Source: Arachis hypogaea (taxonomy: Eukaryota > Streptophyta > Magnoliopsida > Fabales > Fabaceae). Taken from it: 64,000 nucleotides of DNA. Both the position numbers and the translations under genes were made by a program. The DNA lies in contig NC_092048.1 in the NCBI RefSeq assembly GCF_003086295.3, positions 87,710,626-87,774,625 of the forward strand, read 5' to 3'. Numbering within the stretch: the stretch's first letter is position 1; each line of letters opens with the position of its first letter. Positions 11,367 to 22,029 of the stretch are shown one piece after another. The notes under the pieces were generated by a model that worked only from the letters and a program-made list of their open reading frames with translations, ran no database searches and was not told the DNA's origin.

Positions 11367-12611
11367 TTAGAGATTTGCACGGTCCTCCGTGCTATTGGTG
11401 ATGCGCAAAGTGGGATTGGAGTCGCCACCTCCATCATCCATCTCTTGAGTGCTCGTCTTGCTTTCATATGAAGTGGATATGAAAATGTCTGGCTTCTCCA
11501 TAGGTGGGTTAACACAACCCCAAAGCTTCTTCATGTAAGCAAATCGACGTTTGTTTCGCTGCTCATATCGTTCCACTTTTTCAGTGAGCTCAAGAAGCAG
11601 TTAATGGGTTGACTTCTGTGGTGCTGATGAAGTGGTAGGGATGTCGGAAGGAGGAACTATGTCAAGGCTTATGGTGTCTGTAGGAGGTCTAAGATATCTT
11701 CCGCTCGGGACAATGTCGCCCTTCACCGGAATCATCGCCTTCATGTCCTTAGCCTCGTGGGAGACACCAGCAGCAGCAACTAAATCTGATACCAAGGTGG
11801 AAAAAGAGAGGTAACCCTTAGCATAGACTCGACCCATCGCTTGTCGGATGTGGATAGGGATGTTGACTGGCCTCTCCGTGAGAATGCACCAAACAAGAAG
11901 GGCTAGGTCAGCTGTGATGGATGACTCATGAGTGCTTGGAAGGACGTAGAGGGACAAGACTTGTGCCCACACTCGAGCTTCTACAGTAAGCGCGCGTGCG
12001 TCGATACACATAGGCCGGAGCCTGAGTCTCCCTTGGATCCAATGTGTCTCTGGTTGGCCAATAACCCGAAGGATCAAATCCCAATCAAACTCAAATTCAT
12101 TGCACCGACGTAGGACCTCTTGGTAACCGGCTGTCCCTTCCGCCACTGGCAAGACCTTAAGTATCCCTTGAATAGCTTCTTTCAAAACCGGGACTTGCTT
12201 CCGGTGCACCGAAACTGACTGAAGAAAAGGGGAGTGGTAGTTGGAGTAAAACTCCACCACCCAAGAAAGGTTGGCCTCCTGCAGTCTCCGCATTAGAAAT
12301 CCCTATTGTCGCCTCTCAATTCGGGGAAGTACAAACTGAACAATGTGCTCCGGCGGGGCGAGGAGATATTCAGAATGATAATTTCTTTCAACCATAGCGG
12401 GGAACATGAGCTCACAAAAGCGGTTAGAAAACCTTGTGCGGTTCTTCATAGGGTTACTCTTCTCTTGCTCATCAATATGAATAATCTTTTGCACCTTCTT
12501 GGAGAGGGGTTTAGCTTGTGGTGTAGGGTGCGCCTTGGTGGTTGACCTTTGAGGTGCCCTTTTTGTGGCCGGCTTTTTCGACGCCTTTTTCTTGCCTTTC
12601 TTGGTGGCCAT
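11367..12611 (-). pseudogene. Element A: env-like ORF, two nonsense codons
   Basis: About 415 codons in a single frame, read on the minus strand from 12611 to a natural end at 11367. It starts MATKKGKKKASKK, strongly basic and lysine-rich, followed by a RFSNRFCELMFP segment. After a TAG (12303-12305) it continues with NLSWVVEFYSNYHSP, CNEFEFDWDLILRVI, then the conserved block ARVWAQVLSLYVLPSTHESS and LVWCILTERPVN. A TAA at 11601-11603 precedes a charged C-terminal part (RYEQRNKRRFAYMK). It is colinear with the env-like ORF of B; no signal peptide or obvious transmembrane helix is seen. It is the ORF2/env-like gene of an Athila-type element; an envelope role is only by analogy. A splice acceptor touches the ATG. 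Confidence 0.8.
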
Positions 12612-12640
12612 CCTGAAAAAGAAGGAAAAGAGAAAACATT
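12612..12640 (-). promoter_or_regulatory. Element A: splice acceptor at env-like ATG
   Basis: On the minus strand a pyrimidine-rich tract (TTTTCCTTCTTTTTCAG) ends in CAG, directly followed by GATGGCC with the env-like ATG. The same arrangement is present in B (24736-24760) and F (about 5175-5190). It suggests the env-like protein is made from a spliced subgenomic RNA. Confidence 0.6.
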
Positions 12641-14394
12641 AAACTCAAAGAAACAACACGTGGAGAATAACATGCAAGTGAAAAGCAATGCCTCAAAGGG
12701 ATAGCGCGTCTTGACGACATGACAGCTGTAACATGTAAACAAGGCGACAATATAAACATGGGACATATCACTAGCATGAGATGCAAGAGTGTGAGAGGCA
12801 TGCAAGTATAAGGAATGAGAAGAATAAACTCAAGCATCAGTGAACACACAAAATAGCATATGCAAGAAAGAGAATAAGCACAAGAAAATAATGCACCTAG
12901 TCTAACTCCAAGACAATGAAGCATGCAATGGAAGAAGGTGGAGTTAGATAAAATGGGGTTACTAATCTTGAAATATGCTATGAAGAAGCAAGTCATGGGT
13001 AATGAGCAGAAGAATGGTAAATATGAAGCATAATAGGCTCAATGCTCATAAAGAAATACAAGTGTATGGAAGAGAAGCACTAAGTTTGAAGCCTAATGTC
13101 AAAAATGAACCAAAATAGCGTAGGTGCTTTTCAACAAACACTTGGTGTGCAATCATCAATCACTAAGCAAGTTAGAAAGAATTCAAAAATGTAACATCCC
13201 AAAATGAAATACCAATCATCAAAATAACACTACATAATCACAAAGGAGTTAAGATATATCAAAATAACCCATCAATGCAAGAGAGAGCTCAAAGTTCAAC
13301 ACCCATGGAAAATATAAAAAGAAAGAAAGCAAATAGACAAGAACAAATTAATCAACAAGCAACTAAGAAATGGAAGAGAGTAAATAAATGTAACTAATAG
13401 AAGAAAAATTAAACAAAGACAAAAGAGAAGGAAGAAGGGTAAGAACCTTGAGAAAAGAAGAAGAAGGTAAGGTAGAGTGCAAGTGAAGATATGAGAAAAG
13501 AAAGGAGAGAGAAAGAGAATGAGGGACCGCCAGAGGTGGTGGTTGCCGGTGGATGAAGTCACCGGTGGTAATGGACGGAGATAAGGTAGTGGGAAGAGTG
13601 AAAAAGAGAGGAGGAAGAAGTAGAAGAAGAAAAGTAATGACGGATTTGAAATAGGGCGCGCGCATATCGGCTGCGTCGGGGATGCGACGCGTGCGCGTCA
13701 TCCACGCATACGCGTGGATGACCAGAAAAGAATAGCGACGCGTAAGCGTCGCCCACGCTTACGCGTGGGTAGCAGAAAGGAGAGGGGACGCGTATGCGTC
13801 AGGGAATGCGCATGCGTGGAGACAGTTGTGCGTTACGCACATAAGTGGCACAACTCTCTGGAAAATGTACCAGAGGTTGCAAAATTTGCAATCGACGCGT
13901 GCGCGTCGCCCATGCTTGCGCGTGGGTGTGGCAATGTTCCAACAACACGTAGGCGTCATACGACGCGCATGCGTAGAGCGAGCTTGTGTGCCTCGCACAA
14001 AAGTAGCATAAAACCAGCACAACTCTCTAATTTTTGTACCAGAAGTTGGGAAAACGCATCGACACATACGCATCATCCACGCTTACGCGTGGAATGACGT
14101 TTTTTTTTTTTACAACATGAAGAAAGGCCATTTTAACACATTCTTGGCAGGCATTCAAGCTAGATAATCAAGAAAACACTCACAAATTCATGTAATACTC
14201 AGAATGAAGCATTTTCTCTAACATTACCAATTCAATCATACCAAGATCAATGAAATATACATGAATATCATAACAATTCAACACAATCAACAAAATCTAG
14301 CATACCTAAACAAATTCAACAACATCAAACAATCACAAAATCCAACAAGGTTCTAAACTATATGAAGAAATTATGTACAAAGGAAGATCATACC
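12641..14394 (-). other. Element A: spacer between pol and env-like ORF
   Basis: No gene supported. It holds the palindromic motif array (separate entry, 13655-14097), then on the minus strand a pyrimidine-rich stretch (13640 to 13290) that looks like a leader or intron. AT-rich DNA lies on either side. Frames open across this stretch on both strands are composition effects. Confidence 0.6.
13655..14097 (-). repeat. Element A: array of palindromic CpG-rich motifs
   Basis: About six irregularly spaced copies of a composite unit made of two neighbouring palindromes, GACGCGTNNGCGTC and CCACGCNTACGCGTGG. Clear copies start near 13684, 13736, 13788, 13893 and 14059. Spacing is roughly 50-110 bases. 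The same ACGCGT-type motifs appear in the U3 of the A LTRs. Four frames are open through the array because the motif lacks stops. Confidence 0.75.
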
Positions 14395-14433
14395 ATGGTG
14401 GGGTGTCTCCTACCTAGCACTTTTCTTTAAAGT
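14395..14433 (-). promoter_or_regulatory. Element A: conserved hairpin downstream of pol stop
   Basis: Minus strand: TTTAAAGAAAAGTGCTA, then GGTAGG-AGACAC-CCCACC, a stem with one mismatch explicable by G to A, about 24 bases after the pol stop at 14457. It is related to the hairpins in G, B and D. Confidence 0.5.
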
Positions 14434-14456
14434 CCTTAAGTTGGACGGTCATGAGC

Positions 14457-15306
14457 CTAAGCCTCTTTTCCTTCCGGTGCATCCTCAAGTAGGAACACCT
14501 CCAGCTCCTTTGGTGATTTGTAGCCATGATACTTCTTCACCCTGTGGCTGTTCACTTTGAATGTTGCACCACTTTGAGGGTGGAATAATTCGACCACACC
14601 ACAGGGCTTCACCTCCTTCACCCTAAAGGGACCATCCCATCTTGAACGGAGCTTTCCGGGCATGAATCTGAGCCTTGAGTTGTAAAGAAGAACTTCGTCA
14701 CCTTCTTGAAAATCCTTCTTCCAGATATAGTGATCATGAACGCCTTAGTCTTTTCTTTGTAGATCCGTGCATTCTCATATGCCTCTATCCTAAGACATTC
14801 AAGCTCCTCTAGTTGCAATTTCCTTACTATACCCGCCTTGGTGAAATCCATGTTACATTGCTTAACCGCCCAATAGGCCTTATGTTCAATTTCCACCAGG
14901 AGGTGGCATGCTTTCCCGTAGACGATCCGCAAGGGACTCATTCCTAACGGGGTCTTATAGGCCATTCTATATGCCCACAATACATCTCCCAATCGAGAGC
15001 TCCAGTCCTTCCTTTGTGGATTCATCACTTTTTCCAGAATGTGCTTTATCTCTCGATTGGACACCTCCACTTGTCCATTGGTTTGGGGGTGATAAGCGGT
15101 TGCAACCTTGTGTAATACTCCATATCGCTTGAGTAGTGCTTCTACCTTCCTATTGCAAAAGTGAAAACCTTGGTCGCTCACAATTGCTCATGGCGACCCA
15201 TAACGGCATACAATATTATTTCTAATAAAGGAAACCACAGTATTAGCGTCATCAAGGCGGGTAGGTATCGCTTCTACCCACTTTGATACGTAATCAACCG
15301 CTAACA

Positions 15307-15350
<44 letters not shown>

Positions 15351-15849
15351 ACTTGAGTTAGGAAATGGCCCCATAAAGTCTATGTCCCATACATCAAAGA
15401 TTTCACAAAACAACATTGGTTGTTGAGGCATTTCATCCTTTTGGGATGCATTTCCAGACTTTTGACATTGGTGACATGACACACAAAATTGGTTAGCATC
15501 CTTGAACAATGTTGGCCACCAGAATTCACAATCTAAAACTTTTTTAGCTGTCTGTTGTTGGCCAAAGTGGCCACCACACTCGGATGAATGGCAAGATTCA
15601 AGAATGGGTTGGAATTCGAATTCCAGGACACATCTACGAATTACTTGGTTTACCCCCCTTTTCCACAAGTGAGGGTCATCCCAAATGTAATATTTGAAAT
15701 CACTCATCAACTTATCCATTTGATATTTTGAAAAGTTGGGAGGAAAAATTTTAGCAACTAAGTAGTTCGCCATTGGTGCAAACCAAGAAAAACTATCCGA
15801 AACAGCATGCAAACTATCCAAAGGGAATGAGTCGTCAATCGGAAATGGG
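14457..15849 (-). pseudogene. Element A: integrase, broken by (TA)n expansion, stop and frameshift
   Basis: Integrase of an Athila-type Ty3/gypsy element; it inserts the cDNA into host DNA. Read on the minus strand, the zinc-binding H2C2 module ([10 protein letters not shown] ... CVSCHQCQ) is present near 15590-15460. The first catalytic Asp is in WDIDFMGPF (near 15385). A 40-bp AT microsatellite (15309-15348) then shifts the frame, after which [15 protein letters not shown] continues in another frame. A TGA sits at about 15190 before IVSDQGFHF (second Asp). [15 protein letters not shown] carries the catalytic Glu. A further frameshift near 14740 precedes [13 protein letters not shown], the C-terminal GPY/F-type module, and the natural stop at 14457. 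Confidence 0.88.
15309..15348. repeat. (AT)20 microsatellite inside integrase
   Basis: Forty bases of uninterrupted AT dinucleotide, in what should be a short Tyr-rich coding stretch of the integrase core. It encodes a run of Tyr-Ile and throws the downstream frame. Confidence 0.95.
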
Positions 15850-16499
15850 TCATATTTAAGATTTTCAAGGTGGCTTAGATGGTCCGCAACTAAATTTTGT
15901 GACCCACTTCGATCCCTAATCTCAATGTCAAATTCTTGCAAGAGCAAGATCCAACGTATGAGCCCAGGTTTCGACTCATTCTTTGTCAACAAATATTTCA
16001 AAGCTGCATGATCCGTGTATACCACTATTTTGGAGCCTAGCAAGTAAGATTTAAATCTATCAAATGCATGAACAATAGCTAGGAGCTCTTTTTCTGTAGT
16101 GGTATAGTTGGACTGTGCCGCATCCAATGTGTTTGAGGAATAAGCAATGATGTAGGGGAGCTTACTATCGCGTTGTGCAAGCGTGGCACCTACGGCATGA
16201 TTTGACGCATCGCACATGATCTCAAATGGCTGCATCCAGTCAGGGTCCCTCACAATTGGTGCCGTGGTAAGAGATCTCCTCAACTCCTCAAATGCTTCCA
16301 CACAAGCACTATCAAACTCAAAGTCTACGTCCTTTTGGAGCAGGCACGACAACGGTAATGCAATCTTGCTAAAATTCTTGATAAAGCGCCTATAGATCTT
16401 GCATGCCCCAAAAAAGAACGGACCTCCCTCACAGAAGAGGGGTGAGGTAAACTGATAATGACATCAACCTTGGTCGGGTCCAAAAAAATACCCTTATCA
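15850..16499 (-). pseudogene. Element A: RT-RNase H junction and RNase H domain
   Basis: RNase H removes the RNA template during cDNA synthesis. The open part begins near 16352 with [11 protein letters not shown]. The active-site residues are all present: [11 protein letters not shown] (Asp), [10 protein letters not shown] (Glu), [12 protein letters not shown] (Asp), and the ADHLSHLEN end. Between 16499 and 16352 the reading is shifted twice by small deletions (just after the VLGH motif of RT and at the GHAGFYRRF motif). It is upstream of, and originally continuous with, integrase. Confidence 0.88.
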
Positions 16500-17549
16500 G
16501 AAACTATGTCCTAACACTATACCTTGTCTCACCATAAAGTGACATTTTTCGAAATTAAGGACAAGGTTAGTGTCAACATACTTCTTTAAGACTTTGGCCA
16601 AGTTCTCTAAACAACTATCAAAAGAAGTCCCATATACACTAAAATCGTTCATAAAGACTTTCAGACAACTCTCCGTAAGATCGGAAAAGACACTAGTCAT
16701 GTACCGCTGAAAAGTGGCGGGTGCATTGCATAACCCAAATGGCATCCCTTTGTAAGCAAAGGTGCCAAAGGGACAAGTAAAGGTGGTCTTTTCCTGATCC
16801 TCAGAAGCAATATGTATCTAAAAGTAGCCAGTGAAACCATCAAGAAAGCAATAATGAGATTTACCTGAAAGTCGGTCCAACATCTGGTCAATGAATGGCA
16901 AGGGGTGATGGTCTTTCCTTGTTGCGGGGTTTAGCCTCCTATAATCAATGCATACCCGCCAAGCATTTTGCACTCTTGTAGCGACCTCTTCACCATCATC
17001 CTTCTTGACAGTAGTGATTCCTGATTTCTTTGGAACGACTTGGACCGGGCTCACCCACTCACTGTCAGAAATCAGATAGATAAAACCCGCATCAAGTATC
17101 CTTGTAACTTCCTTTTTCACCACATCAAGAATCGTGGGGTAGAGCCTTCTTTGGGGTTGTCTAACCAACCGAGCTCCCTCTTAGAGAAAAATACGATGCA
17201 TACACATGCGGGGGTCAATCCCCACAATATCGGCCAAGCTCCAACAAATCGCTTTCTTGTGCTTCCTTAGGACCTCTAGGAGCTTCTCCTCTTCTTGGCT
17301 AGAAAGCTCACTAGCAATAATGACCGAAAACTTTTGGTTATTCTCAAGGAATGCATATTTCAAGTGAGAGGGTAGAGGCTTCAATTCACTTTTTGCTTCA
17401 AGTTGAGGTTCTTTTTCACTAAGATCATGAAGCTCTTCTTCATCTACTTTCTCATGTTCACCCTCGTGTTTATCCTTTTCTTCAACAACAGGATAGTACA
17501 ACTTGTTATGATCTTCTCTTTGTATCTTTGCTACTACCTCATCAATCAC
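16500..17549 (-). pseudogene. Element A: reverse transcriptase, nonsense codons and altered catalytic site
   Basis: Reverse transcriptase of a Ty3/gypsy element. The acidic linker (EEKDKHEGEHEKVDEEE) comes first, then HKKAICWSLADIVGI. A TAA at 17181 falls before the VRQPQRRLYP and VVKKEVTRILDAG motifs. WVSPVQVVPKKSG, CIDYRRLNPATRKDHHPLPF and DQMLDRLSG follow. A TAG near 16817 interrupts just after GYF. MPFGLCNAPATFQR leads to the catalytic box, which here reads FMNDFSVYG (around 16648): the first of the two catalytic Asp residues is Asn, so the enzyme would be inactive even without the stops. Confidence 0.9.
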
Positions 17550-17555
17550 ATCACA

Positions 17556-18204
17556 TCAAAGAATAGAGTACTCTTTGGGTGGGTGTCTCATGGCCTCTTC
17601 TAAGTTAAACTTGACGGTCTTGTCATCTACCTCAAATGAGTATGTGCCGGTAAAGGCATTCAATTTGAATTTAGAGATCTTCAAGAAGGGTCTACCAAGA
17701 AAAATGGAGGAAGAACTTCCATTATCCATCAGAGGCATCTCAAGGATATAGAAATCAACCGGAAACACTAAATTCAACCTTGAAAATATAGAAAGTGGCA
17801 TGATACTTACACAAGCCCCTAAATCGCACATGCAATCATAAAATGCAACTCCACCAATCAAACAAGACACTAAACATGGTCCGGGGTCACTATATTTTTC
17901 CGGAATAGGCTTCATCAATGAAGAAATAGAACTACCCAATGACAATGTCTCCAGCTCACCAATCCTATCTTTGTGTGTGCACAAGTCCTTTAAAAACTTA
18001 GCATACTTCAGAATTTGTTGGATGACATCAAGAAGTGGAATGGTTACTTCAACCTTCTTGAATACTTGAAGCATGTTGGGATCAAACTCCAAAGTTTTCT
18101 TAGCCTTCTTTACCATGGAAGGGAATGGGATAGGAATAGATTCATCCATTATGGCCTTCCTCTTGGGTTCCTTAAGGCTCAGCTCTTCTTCCTCTTGCCT
18201 TGTG
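17556..18204 (-). pseudogene. Element A: protease and upstream linker
   Basis: Retropepsin-type aspartic protease that matures the polyprotein. The frame starts directly at the edge of the solo LTR S (18205-18209 is its TSD). Landmarks: FPSMVKKAKK, FKKVEVTIPLLD, QILKYAKFLKDLCT, then the active site CMCDLGACVSIMP (Asp near 17825) and the flap/late motif SIFLGRPFLKISKF. The TGA at 17556 replaces what was probably an Arg codon before the RT linker, in the same frame. The domain itself looks open and complete. Confidence 0.85.
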
Positions 18205-18209
18205 TCTAT

Positions 18210-19669
18210 TGATGATTGGATTTTTGTGTGGTTTAGAATTCACAATAATTCTCGTTGTAATATAGTTTCTAAACCAACATCAATCCTTTCATACAAAAAT
18301 TTGTTTGTCACAAGTAACAAACCCCTAAATTTATAAACCGAAGTATTGAACCTCGGGTCGTTCTCCCTAATAATTGCAATCAAGTGTTCTTGTTATTGGT
18401 TATGGTTTGTTTTGGGGTTTTTTTTTTTAGATAGGAGACGAGAAATGTAAAATGCAATGAAAATAAACTAGCAACTATGAAAAGCTCTTGGCAAGGTTAT
18501 GAGAATTGGAAGTCCATCCTTGTTATCTTCCTCAATTGTGACCACGAATTATTCATTGCTACCACTTAGTTAACCTCTAATCATGGAGGAAAGTCAAGTG
18601 GATGAATTAACTTGATTCCACAAGTCCTAGCCAACTCCCAAGGGAAAGACTAGCTTTAGTGGTATCCAAATCAATTAGCAACTTTTAATTATCAATCAAC
18701 AAAGGAATTAGATAACTCAAGCGTCACTAATTACTCCTCCTAGGCCAAGAGGGATAAAATCTATACTAAAATCCAACCAAGCATTTCATCAAACACTTGG
18801 GAGGCACAAAAGAAAAGCATAGTAAATTGATAACAAGAATAGAATCTAACAACAATTGAATGTGAGAATATCAACAACAATAATCGAAGAAAACAAGATC
18901 TACATGAATTACCTCAATTTGCATTAAAAGAAAATAGAAGGAACAAAAGTAGGTCTACAAACAAAGTAGAAAAAATTATACCAAACAATAGAGAATGATG
19001 AGTGTAACAACAAGGAATTAAGAAAGAAGAGAGCATGAATTAAAACCTAGATCTAAGAACTAAACCTAATCCTAATCCTAATTCTAGAGAGAAGTGAGAG
19101 CTTATCTCTCTAAAACTAAAACTAAACTAGCCTAATGTGTGTGTCTATGATGATCATGCCTTCCCTCTTCATTCCTTGGTCTTCTTAGTCTTTTCCCACC
19201 AAAACTCAGCTCCAAATGGGGCTGGAAACCCTCCAAAATCACCAGGCACGTGTTCTATTAAAAAATCATATATCAGCACCGACGCGTACGTGCACAGCAT
19301 GCGTACGCGTCCATGGGCGACTTCGCAAGGTGCGCGTCCGTGCCTGGTGCGTGCGCGCGTCCATGGGCGAGTTCAATTCTTTGGCTTTTCATGATCTTCT
19401 CCACTTGCATGCTTCCTTCCTTGCTCCCTTGATCCATTCCTAGCATTTTTCAATTTTAAAATCACTAACAATCACATCAAGGCATCTAGTAGAATCAAAG
19501 GGAAAATAGAAATTCATCAAATTATGGGTCTAAAAGTATGTTTTCACACTTAAGCACAAATAAGGGATCAATCACAAAAAATCATGCTATGTCATTGAAT
19601 AAATGTGAGGAAAGGTTATCAAAATGCTCTAAATTCAACAAAGATAAACCCTATAAAGGGGGTTTATCA
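18210..19669 (-). mobile_element. Solo LTR S inside element A
   Basis: 1,460 bp, plus-strand ends TGATGATTGG and GGTTTATCA; on the minus strand it starts TGATAAACC. The target duplication is TCTAT (18205-18209) and TCTAC (19670-19674), one mismatch. Gag-side and protease-side coding sequences on the two sides are in the same continuous context, so this is an insertion into A that later recombined to one LTR. U3 holds a short CpG motif array at about 19275-19372 (GACGCGTACGTG, GCGTACGCGTCC). Confidence 0.88.
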
Positions 19670-19674
19670 TCTAC

Positions 19675-20529
19675 CTTCTTTTCTTCATGTGGAACCTCTA
19701 CAACCACTTCTTCCTCATGAATGTCTTCCATGGTCCTAGGAGGTATCTCCTCCAATGTAGTCCCCAACCGTAGAGTGATGGCATTGAGACCGCCCTTTGG
19801 GTTTGGAAGGGGTTGGGATGGAAGGCTAGAAGAGCTTGAGGCTTGGTTGGTGTTGTTAGAGGAAGGTAAAGACATCCTTGAAAGAATTTTGGTGATGTTG
19901 GACAATTGAGTACTCATGTCACCAAATTGTGCACTGAGGTTTCTTGTGGTCTCCACATTTTTCTCTACCATGGTCCTAATCCTCTCTTGCTCTTGGTAGA
20001 GTGCACAGTTAGAATCATCACCTTGGTTGGTGGATGAGGAAGAGGGTTGGTTGGATTGTTGTCTTTGATGAGGGGCTTGGTATCTAGAATGATTGTTTTG
20101 GTGGTTTTGGTTGGCTTGATGGTTGTTGTTGTGGTATTGGGATGAGGCTTGGTGATTGTTGTGGTAATGAGAAGAGGAGTTGTTCCATCTTTGGTTTTGA
20201 TTGCTCCCTTGTGCATTGTCCCTCCACCCTTAGTTGGAACTATTACTATGAGAGTAATTATTTTGGCCTTGAGATTGATAGGGTGGACGGTTGTTATAGT
20301 TCACATTGGCTACTACAAGGGTGTAAACCTCTTGAACTTGGTGGCATTTGTCGCTGTAATGCGCGGTGCTGGAGCATAAACCACATATTTTAAGAGGCCC
20401 TTCGAGTTGGAGTGTTTGGTGTGGGGATTGGATGGCTTGGATTGAGTAGAATGCTTTTTGTTCCTTGCGCATCTCTGTGAGGAGAGTAGTCATATCCCCA
20501 AGCACTTTGGTTAAACTTGATTCGGAAGG
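19675..20529 (-). pseudogene. Element A: gag, C-terminal half with zinc knuckle
   Basis: Nucleocapsid end of gag, split from its N-terminal half by insertion of B. Read on the minus strand: VLGDMTTLLTEMRKEQKAF, then a CCHC knuckle C-x2-C-x4-H-x4-C (CGLCSSTAHYSDKC, about 20385-20344) that binds RNA. An asparagine/glutamine-rich low-complexity stretch follows, then MVEKNVETTRNLSAQFGDM, a SNNTNQASSSS run and an acidic end. One TAA near 20228 interrupts; otherwise the frame is open to the edge of solo LTR S. Confidence 0.85.
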
Positions 20530-20534
20530 GGGTG

Positions 20535-22029
20535 TGACATGGCGAAAATTGGCGAGTCAAGAAATTATTAGAAGAGATACGTTGCAAGTACAGTTCTTAA
20601 CCAACCAGAAATCCGCTTATCAATTTAGAAGGGTTCTTACAAAATTTAAATTAAAATACTGGGAGTATGAGTCCCAGGTCGTCTCCCAACGAGTTGCAGA
20701 AAGGTGTGCTATTTTATTAATCAGATGTTTTCAAAAAATGGTTTGAGTTGAATAACAGGAAATTAAATTAGAGAATTTGTCTAATTTTAAATAAAAGCCT
20801 TGGCTGGGAGTAGATTAGTTGGAAGCCCTATTCTTATTGGAGCACTCTCAAGATTAATTGATAATTAAAAGTTGATCTGTTTAGTTATCCCTTACTAGGT
20901 AAGGGAAAGTCAAACAAGTTGGAAAGCTATTTTTATTCACAAGTCCCAATCCGCTCAATTGAAAAGGATTGGTGTCAGTGACTAGATAGCAAACCAACAA
21001 TAAACCCAATTACAATTTTTCTTTTAAGCATTCCAACTCAAGGTCTTCCTTTCAATCAACTCCCATCCAAGTTATGGAACTACTCGCTCATTGTGAATGT
21101 AGAATTCATAACATAGGAAAGGGAAATATAGAAAGACATGATAAACAATAATCAAAGGGATCAATTAAAAATAAAAATAGTTCTTGTATTAATAAACTCT
21201 AAAAATAATTCAATAATAATTCTAAATAAACAAAGGACATGGAAGAGTAAGAGACAGGTGAAGAAAACAAACTAGAATGACGAAGTCTTGCTGAGGTAAT
21301 AACTCTTCTCAATATTCCAATGCGAAAAGCAATAAAAATAAAATCCTAAGAACTATGAATGTCTAGAGAGAAAGCCTAGAAGAGGAGTAAAAACTAGATC
21401 TAAAACTGAGAATTGTCTGTAATGAATTGTTCTTTTTGTTTCTGCATGTTTCTTGGCTCTAGTTTGCTTTTCTGGGCCGAAAATTGGGTCAAAACAGGGC
21501 CCAAAATCGCTCCAGCGAATTCTACAGATTTTGCAGATCGCGCATGTCACGCGATCGCGTCATTCATGCGGACGCGTCATTCGGCGTTTTGCCTTGCCAC
21601 GCGTGCGCGTCGTCCATGCCTCCGCGTCACTTGTGCAGTTCTAATCCACGCGGTCGCGTGAGCCGTGCGTCCCCGTCACTGCGATTTCCTCTATGTCGCG
21701 CGGTCGCGTGAGCCATGCGTCCGCATCACTTCTCGCTGGTCATCTCCTCATTTTCTTGTGTTCCTTCAATTTTTGCAAGCTTCCTTTCCAATCTCCAAGT
21801 CATGCATGCCCTATAAAGCCTGAAACACTTAACACACAGATCACGGCATCTAATGGAATGAAGGAAAATTAAAATACATAATTAAAAGTCTTTAGGAAGC
21901 AAATATTCAATCATGTAATAATTTTAGGAAGGAAATATAAATGCATGCCAATCATATGAATAAGTGGGTAAAGAATTGATAAAACCATACAATTAAGCAC
22001 AATATAAACCATGAAATAGTGGTTTATCA
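20535..22029 (-). repeat. Element B: 3' LTR
   Basis: 1,495 bp, plus-strand ends TGACATGGCG and GGTTTATCA. Its terminal 375 bp (21656-22029) match the 5' LTR remnant at 26998-27372. CpG motif array in U3 at about 21540-21730 (CACGCGATCGCGTC, CGCGGTCGCGTGAGCC). Confidence 0.9.

Noticed and set aside
12303..12305. Stops at nearly the same place in the env-like ORFs of A and B, suggesting a conserved translational break
   Set aside because: Aligned codon by codon, the stops fall at different positions (TAG in A where B has TGG; TGA and TAA in B where A has Arg and CAA). Each is one transition from a sense codon, so decay explains them.
13559..14097. Several overlapping open frames on both strands (up to 127 codons)
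   Set aside because: They run through the palindromic array, whose motif contains no stop; the peptides are Arg/His/Cys-rich repeats of the motif and not proteins.
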